From NCBI RefSeq assembly GCF_036199905.1, contig NZ_CP108109.1, positions 5,951,501 to 6,015,500 on the forward strand: a stretch of 64,000 nucleotides of DNA, given 5' to 3'. Made by a program: the position numbers and the translations under genes. Shown here piece after piece: positions 26,286 to 35,056 of this stretch. The DNA is from Streptomyces sp. NBC_00223 (lineage in GTDB: Bacteria; Actinomycetota; Actinomycetes; Streptomycetales; Streptomycetaceae). How positions within the stretch are numbered: position 1 is the stretch's first letter; each line of letters starts with the position of its first letter. The notes beneath the pieces are model-generated. The model worked only from the letters and a program-made list of their open reading frames with translations, ran no database searches and had not been told where the DNA came from.

Positions 26286-27532
26286 CGGGCGTCCTCGCTG
26301 TCGGACTTGGTGAGGGAGGGGGCGGGCGCGGGGGCCTGAGCGGGCGCGGGCGGTACGGGCGGTACGGCGGGCGCGGCGGCCTGCACAGGAGCGGCGGGCG
26401 GAGGCGCCTGAACGGGAACGGGCGCCTGGACAGGAGCCTGAACGGGCGCGGGCGCCTGAGCGGGCACCGGACCCGCCGGCGGAGCCCCGTACCCCTGCGG
26501 TGGTCCGAAGTGCTGCGGCTGCGGGACCGGCTGCTGCGGCGGCTGCCACCCCCACCCCGGCTGCCCCTGCGGCGGCATCCCGTACGGCGCCCCCTGCTGG
26601 AGGCCCTGGCGCGGGTCCTGCGTGGAGCGGTAGTCCACCGCGCCGTTGGTCAGCCGCATGTACGCCTCCTCCAGCGACGCCTGGTGCGGCGAGAGCTCCC
26701 ACAGCCGGACCTCCGCCTCGTAGGCGATGTCGCTGATCCGCGGCAGCTCCAGCCCGCTGACCCGCAGGGCTCCGTCCTGCTCGGGCTGTACGGCGGCGCC
26801 CGCCGCGGCCAGCGCCTTGCCGAGCCGGTCGCGCTGCCCGGCCTCGTCCGGGGTGCGGACGACCGCGTACCCGGTGGAGTGGGTCGCGATGAAGTCCTTG
26901 ACGCTCATGTCGGCGAGCAGCTGGCCGCGGCCGATCACGATCAGATGGTCGGCGGTCAGCGCCATCTCGCTCATCAGATGGCTGGAGACAAAGACCGTAC
27001 GGCCCTCGGAGGCGAGCTTGCGCATCAGATTGCGGACCCAGTGGATGCCCTCGGGGTCAAGGCCGTTGACCGGCTCGTCGAAGAGCAGCACCTCGGGGTC
27101 GCCGAGCAGCGCGCCCGCGATGCCGAGCCGCTGGCCCATACCGAGCGAGAAGCCCTTGGAGCGGCGGGACGCCACGTCGTGCAGGCCGACCACGCCCAGC
27201 ACCTCGTCCACCCGGCGGGCCGGAATCCCGGAGAGCTGCGCCAGGCAGAGCAGATGCTGCCGCGCGCTGCGCCCGCCGTGCACGGCCTTCGCGTCGAGGA
27301 GCGCGCCGACCCGGCGCGGGGCGTTGGGGAGCCGGCGGTACGGCAGTCCGCCGATCGTCACCTGTCCGGCCGTCGGGGTGTCCAGACCCAGGATCATCCG
27401 CATCGTCGTGGACTTGCCCGAACCGTTGGGGCCGAGGAATCCGGTCACGGAGCCCGGCCGCACCTGGAACGACAGGTTGTACACGGCCGTTTTCGCGCCG
27501 TACTGCTTGGTCAGGCCGATTGCCTGGATCAT
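26282..27532 (-). CDS. ABC transporter ATPase with Pro/Gln-rich tail, first system
   Basis: This 416-residue ATPase has Walker A GPNGSGKST (near 34-42), signature region FSLGMGQRLGIAGALL, Walker B VLLFDEPVNGLDPEG and H-loop VSSHLMSEM. After the roughly 300-residue ATPase comes a tail of about 110 residues dominated by Pro, Gln, Ala and Val (repeated PVQAP units), absent from typical relatives and likely disordered. It pairs with the permease at 25410. The neighbouring ATPase at 28428 is a paralogue with a shorter Gly/Ser tail. Confidence 0.92.
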   Translation of the reverse strand: MIQAIGLTKQYGAKTAVYNLSFQVRPGSVTGFLGPNGSGKSTTMRMILGLDTPTAGQVTIGGLPYRRLPNAPRRVGALLDAKAVHGGRSARQHLLCLAQLSGIPARRVDEVLGVVGLHDVASRRSKGFSLGMGQRLGIAGALLGDPEVLLFDEPVNGLDPEGIHWVRNLMRKLASEGRTVFVSSHLMSEMALTADHLIVIGRGQLLADMSVKDFIATHSTGYAVVRTPDEAGQRDRLGKALAAAGAAVQPEQDGALRVSGLELPRISDIAYEAEVRLWELSPHQASLEEAYMRLTNGAVDYRSTQDPRQGLQQGAPYGMPPQGQPGWGWQPPQQPVPQPQHFGPPQGYGAPPAGPVPAQAPAPVQAPVQAPVPVQAPPPAAPVQAAAPAVPPVPPAPAQAPAPAPSLTKSDSEDAR

Positions 27533-27608
27533 GCGCCGCCCCTCGCGTACCCGGGGGCACTCGCCCCCGTGAGGAGGAGGATAGCGAGGGGCCCACCCTC
27601 CGGCCGAA

Positions 27609-27642
27609 CCGCCGGGGAGGGCAGCGGACCTTCCCCCGGCGG
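27609..27642 (-). terminator. Hairpin between the two ABC systems
   Basis: CCGCCGGGGA pairs with TCCCCCGGCGG (one bulged C) just downstream, on the minus strand, of the second permease stop. It probably separates the two transporter transcripts. Confidence 0.5.
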
Positions 27643-27652
27643 CAGCCCGCTG

Positions 27653-28426
27653 TCAGGCGTCGCGCTTCTTCAGCACCACGTATCCGCCGAGCAGCGCGGC
27701 GACGACCCAGACGGCCATGATGCCCAGACCGCCCCACGGGCCGTACGAGGTGTGGTTGTCCGAGGACTGGACGACCTGCGTGATCTTCTGGCCCGCCTGG
27801 TCGGGGAAGTAGCGCGCGACCTTCTTCACCTTCGGCACCGCCGACAGGATCGGCGAGACCAGGAAGAAGAACGGCATCAGAATGCCCAGGCCCAGCATCG
27901 GGCTGCGCAGTATCGTCGACGCGCCCACGCAGAAGAGCACGATCAGCGTCATGTAGAGACCCGCGCCGAAGACCGCGCGCAGCACCCCGGGGTCGCTGAT
28001 CGACGCCCGGTGCGAGCCGAGCAGCGCCTGGCCGAGGAAGAACGTGATGAAGCTGGTGAGCATGCCGACCACCAGGGCGAGCAGACCCGCGATCGTGACC
28101 TTGGAGGCGTAGAACGAGGCGCGCTGCGGCACCGCGGCCAGCGAGGTGCGGATCATGCCGGTGCTGTACTCGCTGGAGATCACCAGCACACCGAAGACGA
28201 TCAGCGCGAGCTGGCCCAGCGACATGCCGAAGAAGCTGGTGTTCGTCGGGTCGAAGGTGGCCCGGTCGGTCGCGTCCAGCGAACTCCAGGTGTTGTTGAA
28301 GACCAGACAGATCACCGCGCCAAGACCCACGGTGACCACGAAGGCCAGCGCCAGGGTCCACACGGTGGAACGTACGGAACGGATCTTGGTCCACTCCGAC
28401 TGGAGGATCGCCACGGGCGAAGCCAT
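27653..28426 (-). CDS. ABC transporter permease (ABC-2 type), second system
   Basis: This 257-residue permease begins MASPVAILQSEWTKIRSVRSTVWTL, sharing the EWTKIRSVRST box with the first system. Six membrane helices are visible, and the conserved VLVISSEYSTGMIRTSLAAVP segment corresponds to VLVITSEYGTGMIRTTFTACP in the paralogue. The C-terminus ends in lysine-rich VVLKKRDA. The start lies 1 base from the ATPase stop, so translation is coupled. The substrate is unknown. Confidence 0.9.
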   Translation of the reverse strand: MASPVAILQSEWTKIRSVRSTVWTLALAFVVTVGLGAVICLVFNNTWSSLDATDRATFDPTNTSFFGMSLGQLALIVFGVLVISSEYSTGMIRTSLAAVPQRASFYASKVTIAGLLALVVGMLTSFITFFLGQALLGSHRASISDPGVLRAVFGAGLYMTLIVLFCVGASTILRSPMLGLGILMPFFFLVSPILSAVPKVKKVARYFPDQAGQKITQVVQSSDNHTSYGPWGGLGIMAVWVVAALLGGYVVLKKRDA

Positions 28427-28427
28427 G

Positions 28428-29492
28428 TCAGCGCCCCTTTCCGGAGTTGTCGGAACCCGAGCCGTCGGAGCCGGAGCCCGGGTCGCGCCAGCTCGCCCCC
28501 CACTGCGAGGCCGGCGGCTGCCCGCCGGACCGGTGCTGCTCCGCGGCGGTCGGCAGCGGGGCCGCGGCGACACCCGCGCCGTGCATCCCCCCTTGCGCGT
28601 GGTACTCCACCGACTCGGCGGTCAACTGCATGAACGCTTCCTCCAACGACGCCCGCTGCGGGCTGAGTTCGTGCAGCACCAGCTGATGCCGCGCCGCGAG
28701 TTCGCCGAGCTCGGCCGCGTCGCCGTCGGTGACCTCGTACGAGCCGTCCTCGGTCTCCACCACCGTGTGCCCGGCCTGCGACAACACGTCCTTGAGCTGC
28801 TCCGGCTGCGGGGTGCGCAGCCGGACGTAGGAGCGGGAGTTCTTCTGGATGAAGTCGGCCATCGAGGTGTCGGCCATCAGCCGTCCCCGGCCGATCACGA
28901 TCAGGTGCTCGGCGGTCAGTGCCATCTCGCTCATCAGATGGCTGGAGACGAAGACCGTACGGCCCTGCGCGGCCAGGCCCTTCATCAGATTGCGGATCCA
29001 GTGGATGCCCTCCGGGTCCAGTCCGTTGACCGGCTCGTCGAACATCAGGATCTCCGGGTCGCCCAGCAGCGCGGCGGCGATGCCGAGCCGCTGGCCCATG
29101 CCCAGCGAGAACCCCTTGGAACGCTTCTTGGCCACCGCGCTGAGACCGACCGTCTCCAGCACCTCGTCCACCCGGTTCCGGGGGATGCGGTTGGACTGGG
29201 CCAGGCACAGCAGATGGTTGTACGCGGTCCGGCCGCCGTGGATCGCCTTGGCGTCCAGCAGCGCGCCGATGTACTTCAGCGGTTCGCTGAGCTGCGCGTA
29301 GCGCTTGCCGTCGATCTGGACATCGCCGCTGGTCGGGGTGTCCAGACCCAGCATCATCCGCATCGTCGTGGACTTGCCCGCGCCGTTCGGCCCGAGGAAG
29401 CCCGTCACCACGCCGGGGCGCACGGTGAAGGTCAGATGGTCGACGGCGGTCTTGTCCCCGTACCGCTTGGTGAGCCCCTGCAACTCAATCAT
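28428..29492 (-). CDS. ABC transporter ATPase, second system
   Basis: This 354-residue ATPase has GPNGAGKST, FSLGMGQRLGIAAALL, ILMFDEPVNGLDPEG and SSHLMSEM. It is close to the first system throughout the nucleotide-binding domain, then ends in a Gly/Ser-rich tail (SGSDGSGSDNSGKGR). ATG 29492 matches the family N-terminus MIELQGLTKRYG. It is first in its operon, after the filP terminator. Its place beside filP and scy, all in one orientation, appears conserved in streptomycetes, though no functional link is established. Confidence 0.92.
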   Translation of the reverse strand: MIELQGLTKRYGDKTAVDHLTFTVRPGVVTGFLGPNGAGKSTTMRMMLGLDTPTSGDVQIDGKRYAQLSEPLKYIGALLDAKAIHGGRTAYNHLLCLAQSNRIPRNRVDEVLETVGLSAVAKKRSKGFSLGMGQRLGIAAALLGDPEILMFDEPVNGLDPEGIHWIRNLMKGLAAQGRTVFVSSHLMSEMALTAEHLIVIGRGRLMADTSMADFIQKNSRSYVRLRTPQPEQLKDVLSQAGHTVVETEDGSYEVTDGDAAELGELAARHQLVLHELSPQRASLEEAFMQLTAESVEYHAQGGMHGAGVAAAPLPTAAEQHRSGGQPPASQWGASWRDPGSGSDGSGSDNSGKGR

Positions 29493-29515
29493 GGGGGCGA
29501 GGCTAGCAAGTGCGA

Positions 29516-29549
29516 CGGAACCCCCGCCCGAGGAGGGGCGGGGGTTCCG
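29516..29549 (-). terminator. filP terminator
   Basis: A perfect 14-bp stem CGGAACCCCCGCCC and complement around GAGGAG lies 43 bases downstream of the filP stop on the minus strand. Confidence 0.75.
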
Positions 29550-29591
29550 CACAAGACACCGACGGTCTGCCCCGCAGGGCCCTTCGTCAGA

Positions 29592-30530
29592 TCAACGCGA
29601 CTGCTGGGCCGGGACGCCGCGCGAGATCGGCTCGTCGTCGGCCGGCGAGGTCGCCGCCGCCACCGCGGCACCGGTCAGCGTGGCCAGCATCTCGCGGACG
29701 TTGGTCAGCTGGGCGTTGATGCTGTCGCGGCGGTTGGTGAGCGCCGCCAGCTCGCGCTCGGACTCGCTGCGGATCCGGTCGGCCTTCGCGTTCGCGTCCG
29801 CGACGATGTCCTCGGACTGGCGCTGCGCGGTCTCCACGGTCTGCCGGGCCCGGCGCTCCGCGTCCGTACGCAGCTTCTCCGCCTCAAGGCGCAGCTGCTC
29901 GGCGCGGTGCTCGATCTCCGCCAGGCGCTTCTCCGCCTTGGCCTGACGCGACGCCAGGTCGCGCTCGGACTGCTCACGACGCTTGGCGAGGTTCGTCTCG
30001 AAGTCCGCGGCGGCCTGGGCGGCCTTGGCGCGGGTCTCCTCGAACAGCGCGTCGGCCTCCTCGCGCTTGGCGGACGCGTCCTTCTGCGCGTCGGTGCGCA
30101 GCTGGGTGGCGTCGCCCTTCGCCTTGTCGACGATCCGCGCGCCCTCGTCCTCGGCCTTGGCCTTGCGGTCGGAGGCGAAGCTCTCGGCGTCGCTGCGCAC
30201 CTGCGCGGCGGCCGACTCGGCCAGCTCGCGGTGCTGTTCGGCGGCGCGGCGGGCCTCCTCACGCAGGTCCTTCGCCTCCTCCTCGGCGAGGCGGAGGATC
30301 TTCTCCACACGGGCACCGAGACCCGCGTACGACGGCTCCGAGTCGTTCACCTGAGCCTGGGCGTTCTGGGTTTCGAGGTGGAGCTCCTCGATGCGCTTCT
30401 CCAGCGCGGTGATCCGGGTCAGTGCGCTGTCACGGTCGGCGACGAGCTTGGTGATGCGGTCGTCCACCTGTCCGCGGTCGTATCCGCGCCGCACGAGCTC
30501 GAAGCCGAATGGGGAGGAAGTGTCGCTCAT
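29592..30530 (-). CDS. filP: Intermediate-filament-like coiled-coil protein FilP
   Basis: The 312-residue protein matches FilP, a cytoplasmic rod protein that assembles into filaments behind hyphal tips and gives mechanical strength, interacting with DivIVA and Scy. The N-terminus (MSDTSSPFGFELVRRGYDRGQVDDRITKLV) resembles the DivIVA-type lead. From about residue 30 to 280 it is nearly continuous coiled coil, rich in Ala, Glu, Arg and Lys, with the hendecad/heptad pattern shared with Scy. The C-terminal tail is short and disordered. Length fits the S. coelicolor protein. GGTTCCTCATGAG context gives the start at 30530. Confidence 0.96.
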   Translation of the reverse strand: MSDTSSPFGFELVRRGYDRGQVDDRITKLVADRDSALTRITALEKRIEELHLETQNAQAQVNDSEPSYAGLGARVEKILRLAEEEAKDLREEARRAAEQHRELAESAAAQVRSDAESFASDRKAKAEDEGARIVDKAKGDATQLRTDAQKDASAKREEADALFEETRAKAAQAAADFETNLAKRREQSERDLASRQAKAEKRLAEIEHRAEQLRLEAEKLRTDAERRARQTVETAQRQSEDIVADANAKADRIRSESERELAALTNRRDSINAQLTNVREMLATLTGAAVAAATSPADDEPISRGVPAQQSR

Positions 30531-30635
30531 GAGGTTCCTGTCGATGATTCAGACCGAAGAGGTGATAGTGGGAATCCTAGGGGCCCGAGCGGCGTGTCAC
30601 CGAGCCATTGCGTATGAGGTATGAAAATGGTCCGC

Positions 30636-33600
30636 TCAATCGAGTGGAGCGTCGTCGATACGCTTGCCACTCGAACGAGTGGAACCCGCGCTCGCGCCTG
30701 CGGCGACCGTACTCTTCGTGCTACCGCCCCCGACGACCGGTGCTTCGAACGATTCCAACGCCTCCAGCACGTCCTGGACACGGGAGATCTCCGCATTGAT
30801 GTCCTCTCTGCGGCGCACCAGGATCTCCAAGTCTCGTCTGCCCTCGGCCACGATGCGGTCGGCCTCGGCGCGTGCCTCCCCCTTGACCCGCTCCGCCTCC
30901 CGCTCGGCCTCGTTCTTCTTCTGCTCGGCCTCCTTCAGGAGGCCCTCGACCTTCTTGACGGCGGCGATACGGACCTTGCTCGCCTCCGACGTGGCCGTGG
31001 TCTTGATCTCGGCGGCCTTCGCCTCCGCCTCCGCCAACTGCTCGGTCGCGGCGGCCACCAGCTTGTCGACCCGCTCGCCGACGGACTTCATCGCCTCCGC
31101 GGCCTCCTTGCGGGCCCGCTCGTGCAACTCCTCGACCTCGGTCTCGACCCGCTGCCGCAACTCGGCGGTGCGCTCCCGGGTGGCCGTGGCGTCGGTGCGG
31201 GCCTCCCGTAGCAGGGTATCCGCGTCCGTACGGGCGCGCTCCACCCGTGCATTGCCTTCCGCCGTCGCCTCATTGACGATCCGTTCGGCCTCGCCGCGGG
31301 CCGCGCCGACCATCGCGTCGGCCTGCTCCTCGGCGGCGGCCTGGGTCTTCAGCGCCTCCGTCTGCGCCTGGCCGATCAGCTCGTCGGCCTGCTCTGCGGC
31401 CTCGCTGCGGCGCTTGTTGGCCGCCTCGCGGGCCTCGTCAAGGACGCGCTGCGCGTGCTCCCTGGCCTGCTCGGCGTCCCGCTCGGCCGCCTCAAGCGTC
31501 TCCAGGGAGAGGGTGCTCAGCCGCTCGGCCTCCTCGCGGGCCTTGGCCACCAACTGGTCGGCCTGGGCGGCCGCGTCGGTGCGCATCCGGTTCGCGGTCT
31601 CGCGGGCCTCCGAGCGCAGCCGGTCGGACTCCTCGATCGCCTCGTTGACCGTACGGTCGGCCAGCGAACGGGCCGCCTCGGCCTCCTCCTGGCTCTCCCG
31701 GCGGATGCGCGCCGAGTCCTCGTGCGCCCGCTCCCGCTCGGAGTTGGCGTCCGCGCGCAGTCGGCCGGCCTCGCCCTCCGCCTCGCCGCGCATCCGCTCG
31801 GCCGCGTGCTCGGCGGCCGAGCGCAGCCCGGCGACCTCCTCCTCGGCCTCCTGGTGCAGATGCGCGACCGCGTCCCGTACCTGCTGCGCGGTGCTCTCCG
31901 CCGCCGCGACCATCTCGGCCGCCCGCTGCTCGGCCTCCGCCGCCAGCCGGTCCGCCTCCGCCGCCGCGTCCTCGACGCGCTTACGGGCGGCGGCCAGCAA
32001 CTCCTCGCTCTCCCGGCGGGACTGCGTCCGCTCCTGCTCGGCCTCGGTACGGGCCGCGCCCAGCAGCTCCTCGGCCTCGCGCCGGCGCCTGGCCGCCTCC
32101 TCCCGCGCGGCGGCCAGCGCCTCGGCGGCCTCCGCCCCGGTCCGCTCGGCCGCGGCCGCCGCCTCCGCGCGCAGCCGGTCGCCGGTCTCCTGCGCCTCGG
32201 TCTTGCGCGCCTCGGCCTCCGCGGCGGCGTCCGCCTGGAGCCGCAGGGCCACCGTCTCGGCCTCCGCGCGGGTCTGCGCCGCGTCGGCCGCGGCCTCGTC
32301 GCGCAGCCGTACCGCCTCGGCCCTGGCCTGCTCCTGAAGGACACGGACCCGCTCGGCGGCCTCCTGGCGCAGCCGCTCGCCCTCCTCGGCCGCCTCGGCG
32401 CGGATGCGGTCCGACTCGTCGGTGGCCTCGCGCAGCCGCTCCTCGGCCGCGGTGACCCGCGCCTCGGCCTCCTCGCGCAGCCGTGCCAGGTCGACCCCGG
32501 CCTCGGCTCGCATCCGGGTCACCGCCGCCTCGGTCTCCGCGCGCTGCTCGGCGGCGGCCCGGTCGGCCTCCTCGCGCACCGCGGCGGCGGCCTGCTCGGC
32601 CTCGGCCCGCAGCTCCTCGGCCTCCGCGCGGGCCTGCTGCAACGCCTCCTCGGCCTTGGTGTTGAGCGTCGACGCCCGCTCGACGGACTCGGTACGCAGC
32701 CGGTCGGCCTCGGTCGCCGCGCTCTGCCGTACGTCGTCGCCGTCGGCCTTCGCCTTGGCCAGCAGCTCCTCGGCCCGGCGGGCGGCCTCCTCGATCTGCT
32801 GGACGGCCTCGCGCCGCGCCTCGCCGCGCAGCCGCTCGCCCTCGGCGACCGCGTCGGCCCGCAACTGCTCGGCCTCGCCGCGCAGCCGCCTGGCCTCCTC
32901 CTGGAGTTCGACGGTCCTGGCCCGGTACTCCGCGGTGTCGTCCTGCGCGGCGCCCCGCAGCTCCTGCGCCGATGCCTCGGCCTCGGTCCGCAGCCGCTCG
33001 GCCTCCGCGTCGGCCTCCCGGCGGATGCGCTCGGCCTCCTCGGCGGCCGCCTTCGTGGTCGAGCGGGCGTCCTCGGACGCCTTGGTCAGGATCTCCTCGG
33101 CCGACCTGGCGGCCTGCGCGAGCTGCGCGGCCGCGTCCTCGGTCGCCTTGGCGCGGGCGGTCTCCTGCGTCTCGGTCCTGATCCGCTCGGCGTCCGCGCG
33201 GGCGTCCGCGACGGTCTGCTCGGCCTCCGCCTTCGCGGCCTCGACCTCCTTGGTCGCCTCCGCGACCATGCGGGCGATCTCGGCGCGGGCGGTACGGGTC
33301 CGCTGCTCGTTCTCCGACTCGGCCGCGGCCAGCCGCTTGGCGGCGGCGGCACTCGCCTCCTCGCGCAGCCGGTCCGCCTCGGCCCTGGCGGTGCGCAGCG
33401 CCTCGTCGGCCTCGCGGATGCGCTCCTCGGCCAGCCGGGACAGCTCGATGGCCCGGGCCCTGGCCTCGTCGGACTCGCTGCGGGTGGTCGTACGCAGCTG
33501 CTCGGCCTCGGAGGTGGCCTCCTGGGCCTGCGCGGAGGCCGCGGCCAGCAGCCGCTCGGCGTCCGTCCTGGCCCGGCGCAGCAGCTGCTCGGCCTCGATC

Positions 33601-34199
33601 CTGGCGGCCTCCGCGTCCGCGCTCAGCCGCTGGCCGGTCTGCTCGGCGACCCTCGTCGCCTCGGCGCGGGCGGCGGCCAGCGCGGCTTCGGTCTCCGCGC
33701 GGGTCTCGTCCAGCAGCCGCCGGGCCTGGGACTCGCTGCGGGCGCGCAACTGCTCGGCCCAGGCGACGTTCTCGTTGACGTGGGTCTCGACGGTGGCCCG
33801 GCGCTCGGCCAGCTCCTCGTCGAGATGGCGGCGGCGGGCGATCGCCTCGGCGTGCCACTCCGCCTCGAACCTGGCCTGGTGCTCGGCCTGTTCCTGGAGC
33901 AGCCGCTGGGTCTGCGCGCGGGCCTCGCGCAGCTCGCGCTCGGCGTCGGCGCGCAGCTGGTCGGCCTGGATCTGGGCATTGCGGAGCAGCTGGTCGGCCT
34001 GGTGGCCGATGTTGTCGTACGCAGGCCGGGACGCCAGGTTGCGCCGCGCCTCGTGCAGTTTGGCGCGCAGCACCTCGACCTGGTATCCGAGGTCGTCGGC
34101 GTGGTCGACGGCCTTGCCCCGCTCGGTACGCAGCCTGTCCATCTCGGCTTCGAGTCGAGAGAGGTGGTCGTCAGCCCGGTAGCTGTCGTTGCCCCGCAC
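30636..34199 (-). CDS. scy: Polarisome coiled-coil scaffold Scy
   Basis: This protein of about 1,187 residues consists almost wholly of coiled coil. It organises the tip-growth assembly of hyphae and partners FilP and DivIVA. The N-terminus (VRGNDSYRADDHLSRLEAEMDRL, then GYQVEVLRAKLHEARRNLASRPAYDN) is diagnostic. The remainder repeats units of the type AEAERLRxEAxxEAxRxR, the mixed heptad-hendecad (51-residue) pattern described for this class. I place the start at GTG 34199 by homology; the frame is open to 34292 without similarity. It is shorter than the S. coelicolor protein as I recall it (about 1,326). It lies 105 bp upstream of filP in the same orientation. Confidence 0.93.
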   Translation of the reverse strand: MRGNDSYRADDHLSRLEAEMDRLRTERGKAVDHADDLGYQVEVLRAKLHEARRNLASRPAYDNIGHQADQLLRNAQIQADQLRADAERELREARAQTQRLLQEQAEHQARFEAEWHAEAIARRRHLDEELAERRATVETHVNENVAWAEQLRARSESQARRLLDETRAETEAALAAARAEATRVAEQTGQRLSADAEAARIEAEQLLRRARTDAERLLAAASAQAQEATSEAEQLRTTTRSESDEARARAIELSRLAEERIREADEALRTARAEADRLREEASAAAAKRLAAAESENEQRTRTARAEIARMVAEATKEVEAAKAEAEQTVADARADAERIRTETQETARAKATEDAAAQLAQAARSAEEILTKASEDARSTTKAAAEEAERIRREADAEAERLRTEAEASAQELRGAAQDDTAEYRARTVELQEEARRLRGEAEQLRADAVAEGERLRGEARREAVQQIEEAARRAEELLAKAKADGDDVRQSAATEADRLRTESVERASTLNTKAEEALQQARAEAEELRAEAEQAAAAVREEADRAAAEQRAETEAAVTRMRAEAGVDLARLREEAEARVTAAEERLREATDESDRIRAEAAEEGERLRQEAAERVRVLQEQARAEAVRLRDEAAADAAQTRAEAETVALRLQADAAAEAEARKTEAQETGDRLRAEAAAAAERTGAEAAEALAAAREEAARRRREAEELLGAARTEAEQERTQSRRESEELLAAARKRVEDAAAEADRLAAEAEQRAAEMVAAAESTAQQVRDAVAHLHQEAEEEVAGLRSAAEHAAERMRGEAEGEAGRLRADANSERERAHEDSARIRRESQEEAEAARSLADRTVNEAIEESDRLRSEARETANRMRTDAAAQADQLVAKAREEAERLSTLSLETLEAAERDAEQAREHAQRVLDEAREAANKRRSEAAEQADELIGQAQTEALKTQAAAEEQADAMVGAARGEAERIVNEATAEGNARVERARTDADTLLREARTDATATRERTAELRQRVETEVEELHERARKEAAEAMKSVGERVDKLVAAATEQLAEAEAKAAEIKTTATSEASKVRIAAVKKVEGLLKEAEQKKNEAEREAERVKGEARAEADRIVAEGRRDLEILVRRREDINAEISRVQDVLEALESFEAPVVGGGSTKSTVAAGASAGSTRSSGKRIDDAPLD

Positions 34200-34402
34200 T
34201 CCGCGGTCCCATCGGTCTCCTGGCGTTCTCACCCGCCAACCGGGTGAGATTCTCCGTCGCTCCGCCCTTGACGGCCCGCGCTGCCCGGCCACGGAGGGAG
34301 CTCCAAGGAGAATGGTGTCAGATCAACGTCGCGGAGCGGCACCGTATCCAGCCGTCCACCCCGGTCGGCCCGGGTCACTCTACCGGGCAGGACGGGGGTG
34401 GG

Positions 34403-34918
34403 TCAGTGATCCTGCCGGTCCGGGGCCGACTGCTCGCCCTCGTCGGGGTCCCGGCCGGGGCCCGCGGCGTGCTCCTTCGCGGGGTCTTTCGTGAGGTCCT
34501 TCGCAGAGGTGACGATCTCGGTCAGCACGCCGTGGCAGTCCTTGGGGTGCAGGAAGGTGATCCGGGAGTCCATCGAACCGCGGCGCGGCTCGTCGTACAG
34601 CACCCGTACGCCCTTGTCGCGGATCGCCTCGGAGTCGGTGTCCACGTCCGAGGTACCGAAGGCGATGTGGTGGACGCCCTCACCGTTCTTGGCCAGCCAC
34701 TTGCCGACCGCGGAGTCCTCGCGGGTCGGTTCGAGCAGCTGGAGGTAGGAGGCCCCGCCGTCGGAGGTCTCGTTGATCTTGAGCATGGCCTCGCGCACGC
34801 CCTGCTCCTCGTTCACCTCGGAGTGGAACACCTCGAAGCCATAGGTGGCACGGTAGAACTCGACAGTCGTGTCGAGGTCGAAGCAGGCGATCCCGATGTG
34901 GTCGATGCGAGTCAGCAT
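34403..34918 (-). CDS. mce: Methylmalonyl-CoA epimerase
   Basis: This 171-residue VOC-fold metalloenzyme interconverts the (R) and (S) epimers of methylmalonyl-CoA. The metal ligands are recognisable: His7 in RIDHIGIA, Gln60 in SYLQLLEP, His83/84 in GEGVHHIAFGT and Glu134 in GVLTEIV. The domain ends near 140. The final 30 residues are a charged, Pro/Asp-rich extension not needed for the fold. ATG 34918 gives the family N-terminus. It is divergent from the thiolase gene and supports propionyl/methylmalonyl-CoA flow together with MeaB. Confidence 0.95.
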   Translation of the reverse strand: MLTRIDHIGIACFDLDTTVEFYRATYGFEVFHSEVNEEQGVREAMLKINETSDGGASYLQLLEPTREDSAVGKWLAKNGEGVHHIAFGTSDVDTDSEAIRDKGVRVLYDEPRRGSMDSRITFLHPKDCHGVLTEIVTSAKDLTKDPAKEHAAGPGRDPDEGEQSAPDRQDH

Positions 34919-35009
34919 GTACACAGTCCACCGCACCGATATGTGGTCACGCAACGTGCGCGCCATCACACGTTCCGCCCGGTGACCTGGGCCCTGTCCC
35001 CTCAGTACA

Positions 35010-35033
35010 TTGACGGTAACCCTCGTTAACCTC
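35010..35033. promoter_or_regulatory. Candidate control region of the thiolase gene
   Basis: TTGACGGTAAC followed by CCTC and GTTAACC gives an imperfect dyad around a TTGAC-like hexamer, 24-47 bases before the thiolase ATG, in the 138-bp space between divergent epimerase and thiolase genes. This could be a -35 element overlapped by a repressor site. No good -10 follows, so confidence is low. Confidence 0.35.
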
Positions 35034-35056
35034 TCTTCCGCCGAAGGGGCCGCACC

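Noticed and set aside
30664..34182. Long plus-strand frames (up to 930 residues) opposite scy
   Set aside because: They are Leu/Ser/Arg-rich mirror frames of the coiled-coil gene. Scy on the minus strand has clear homology.
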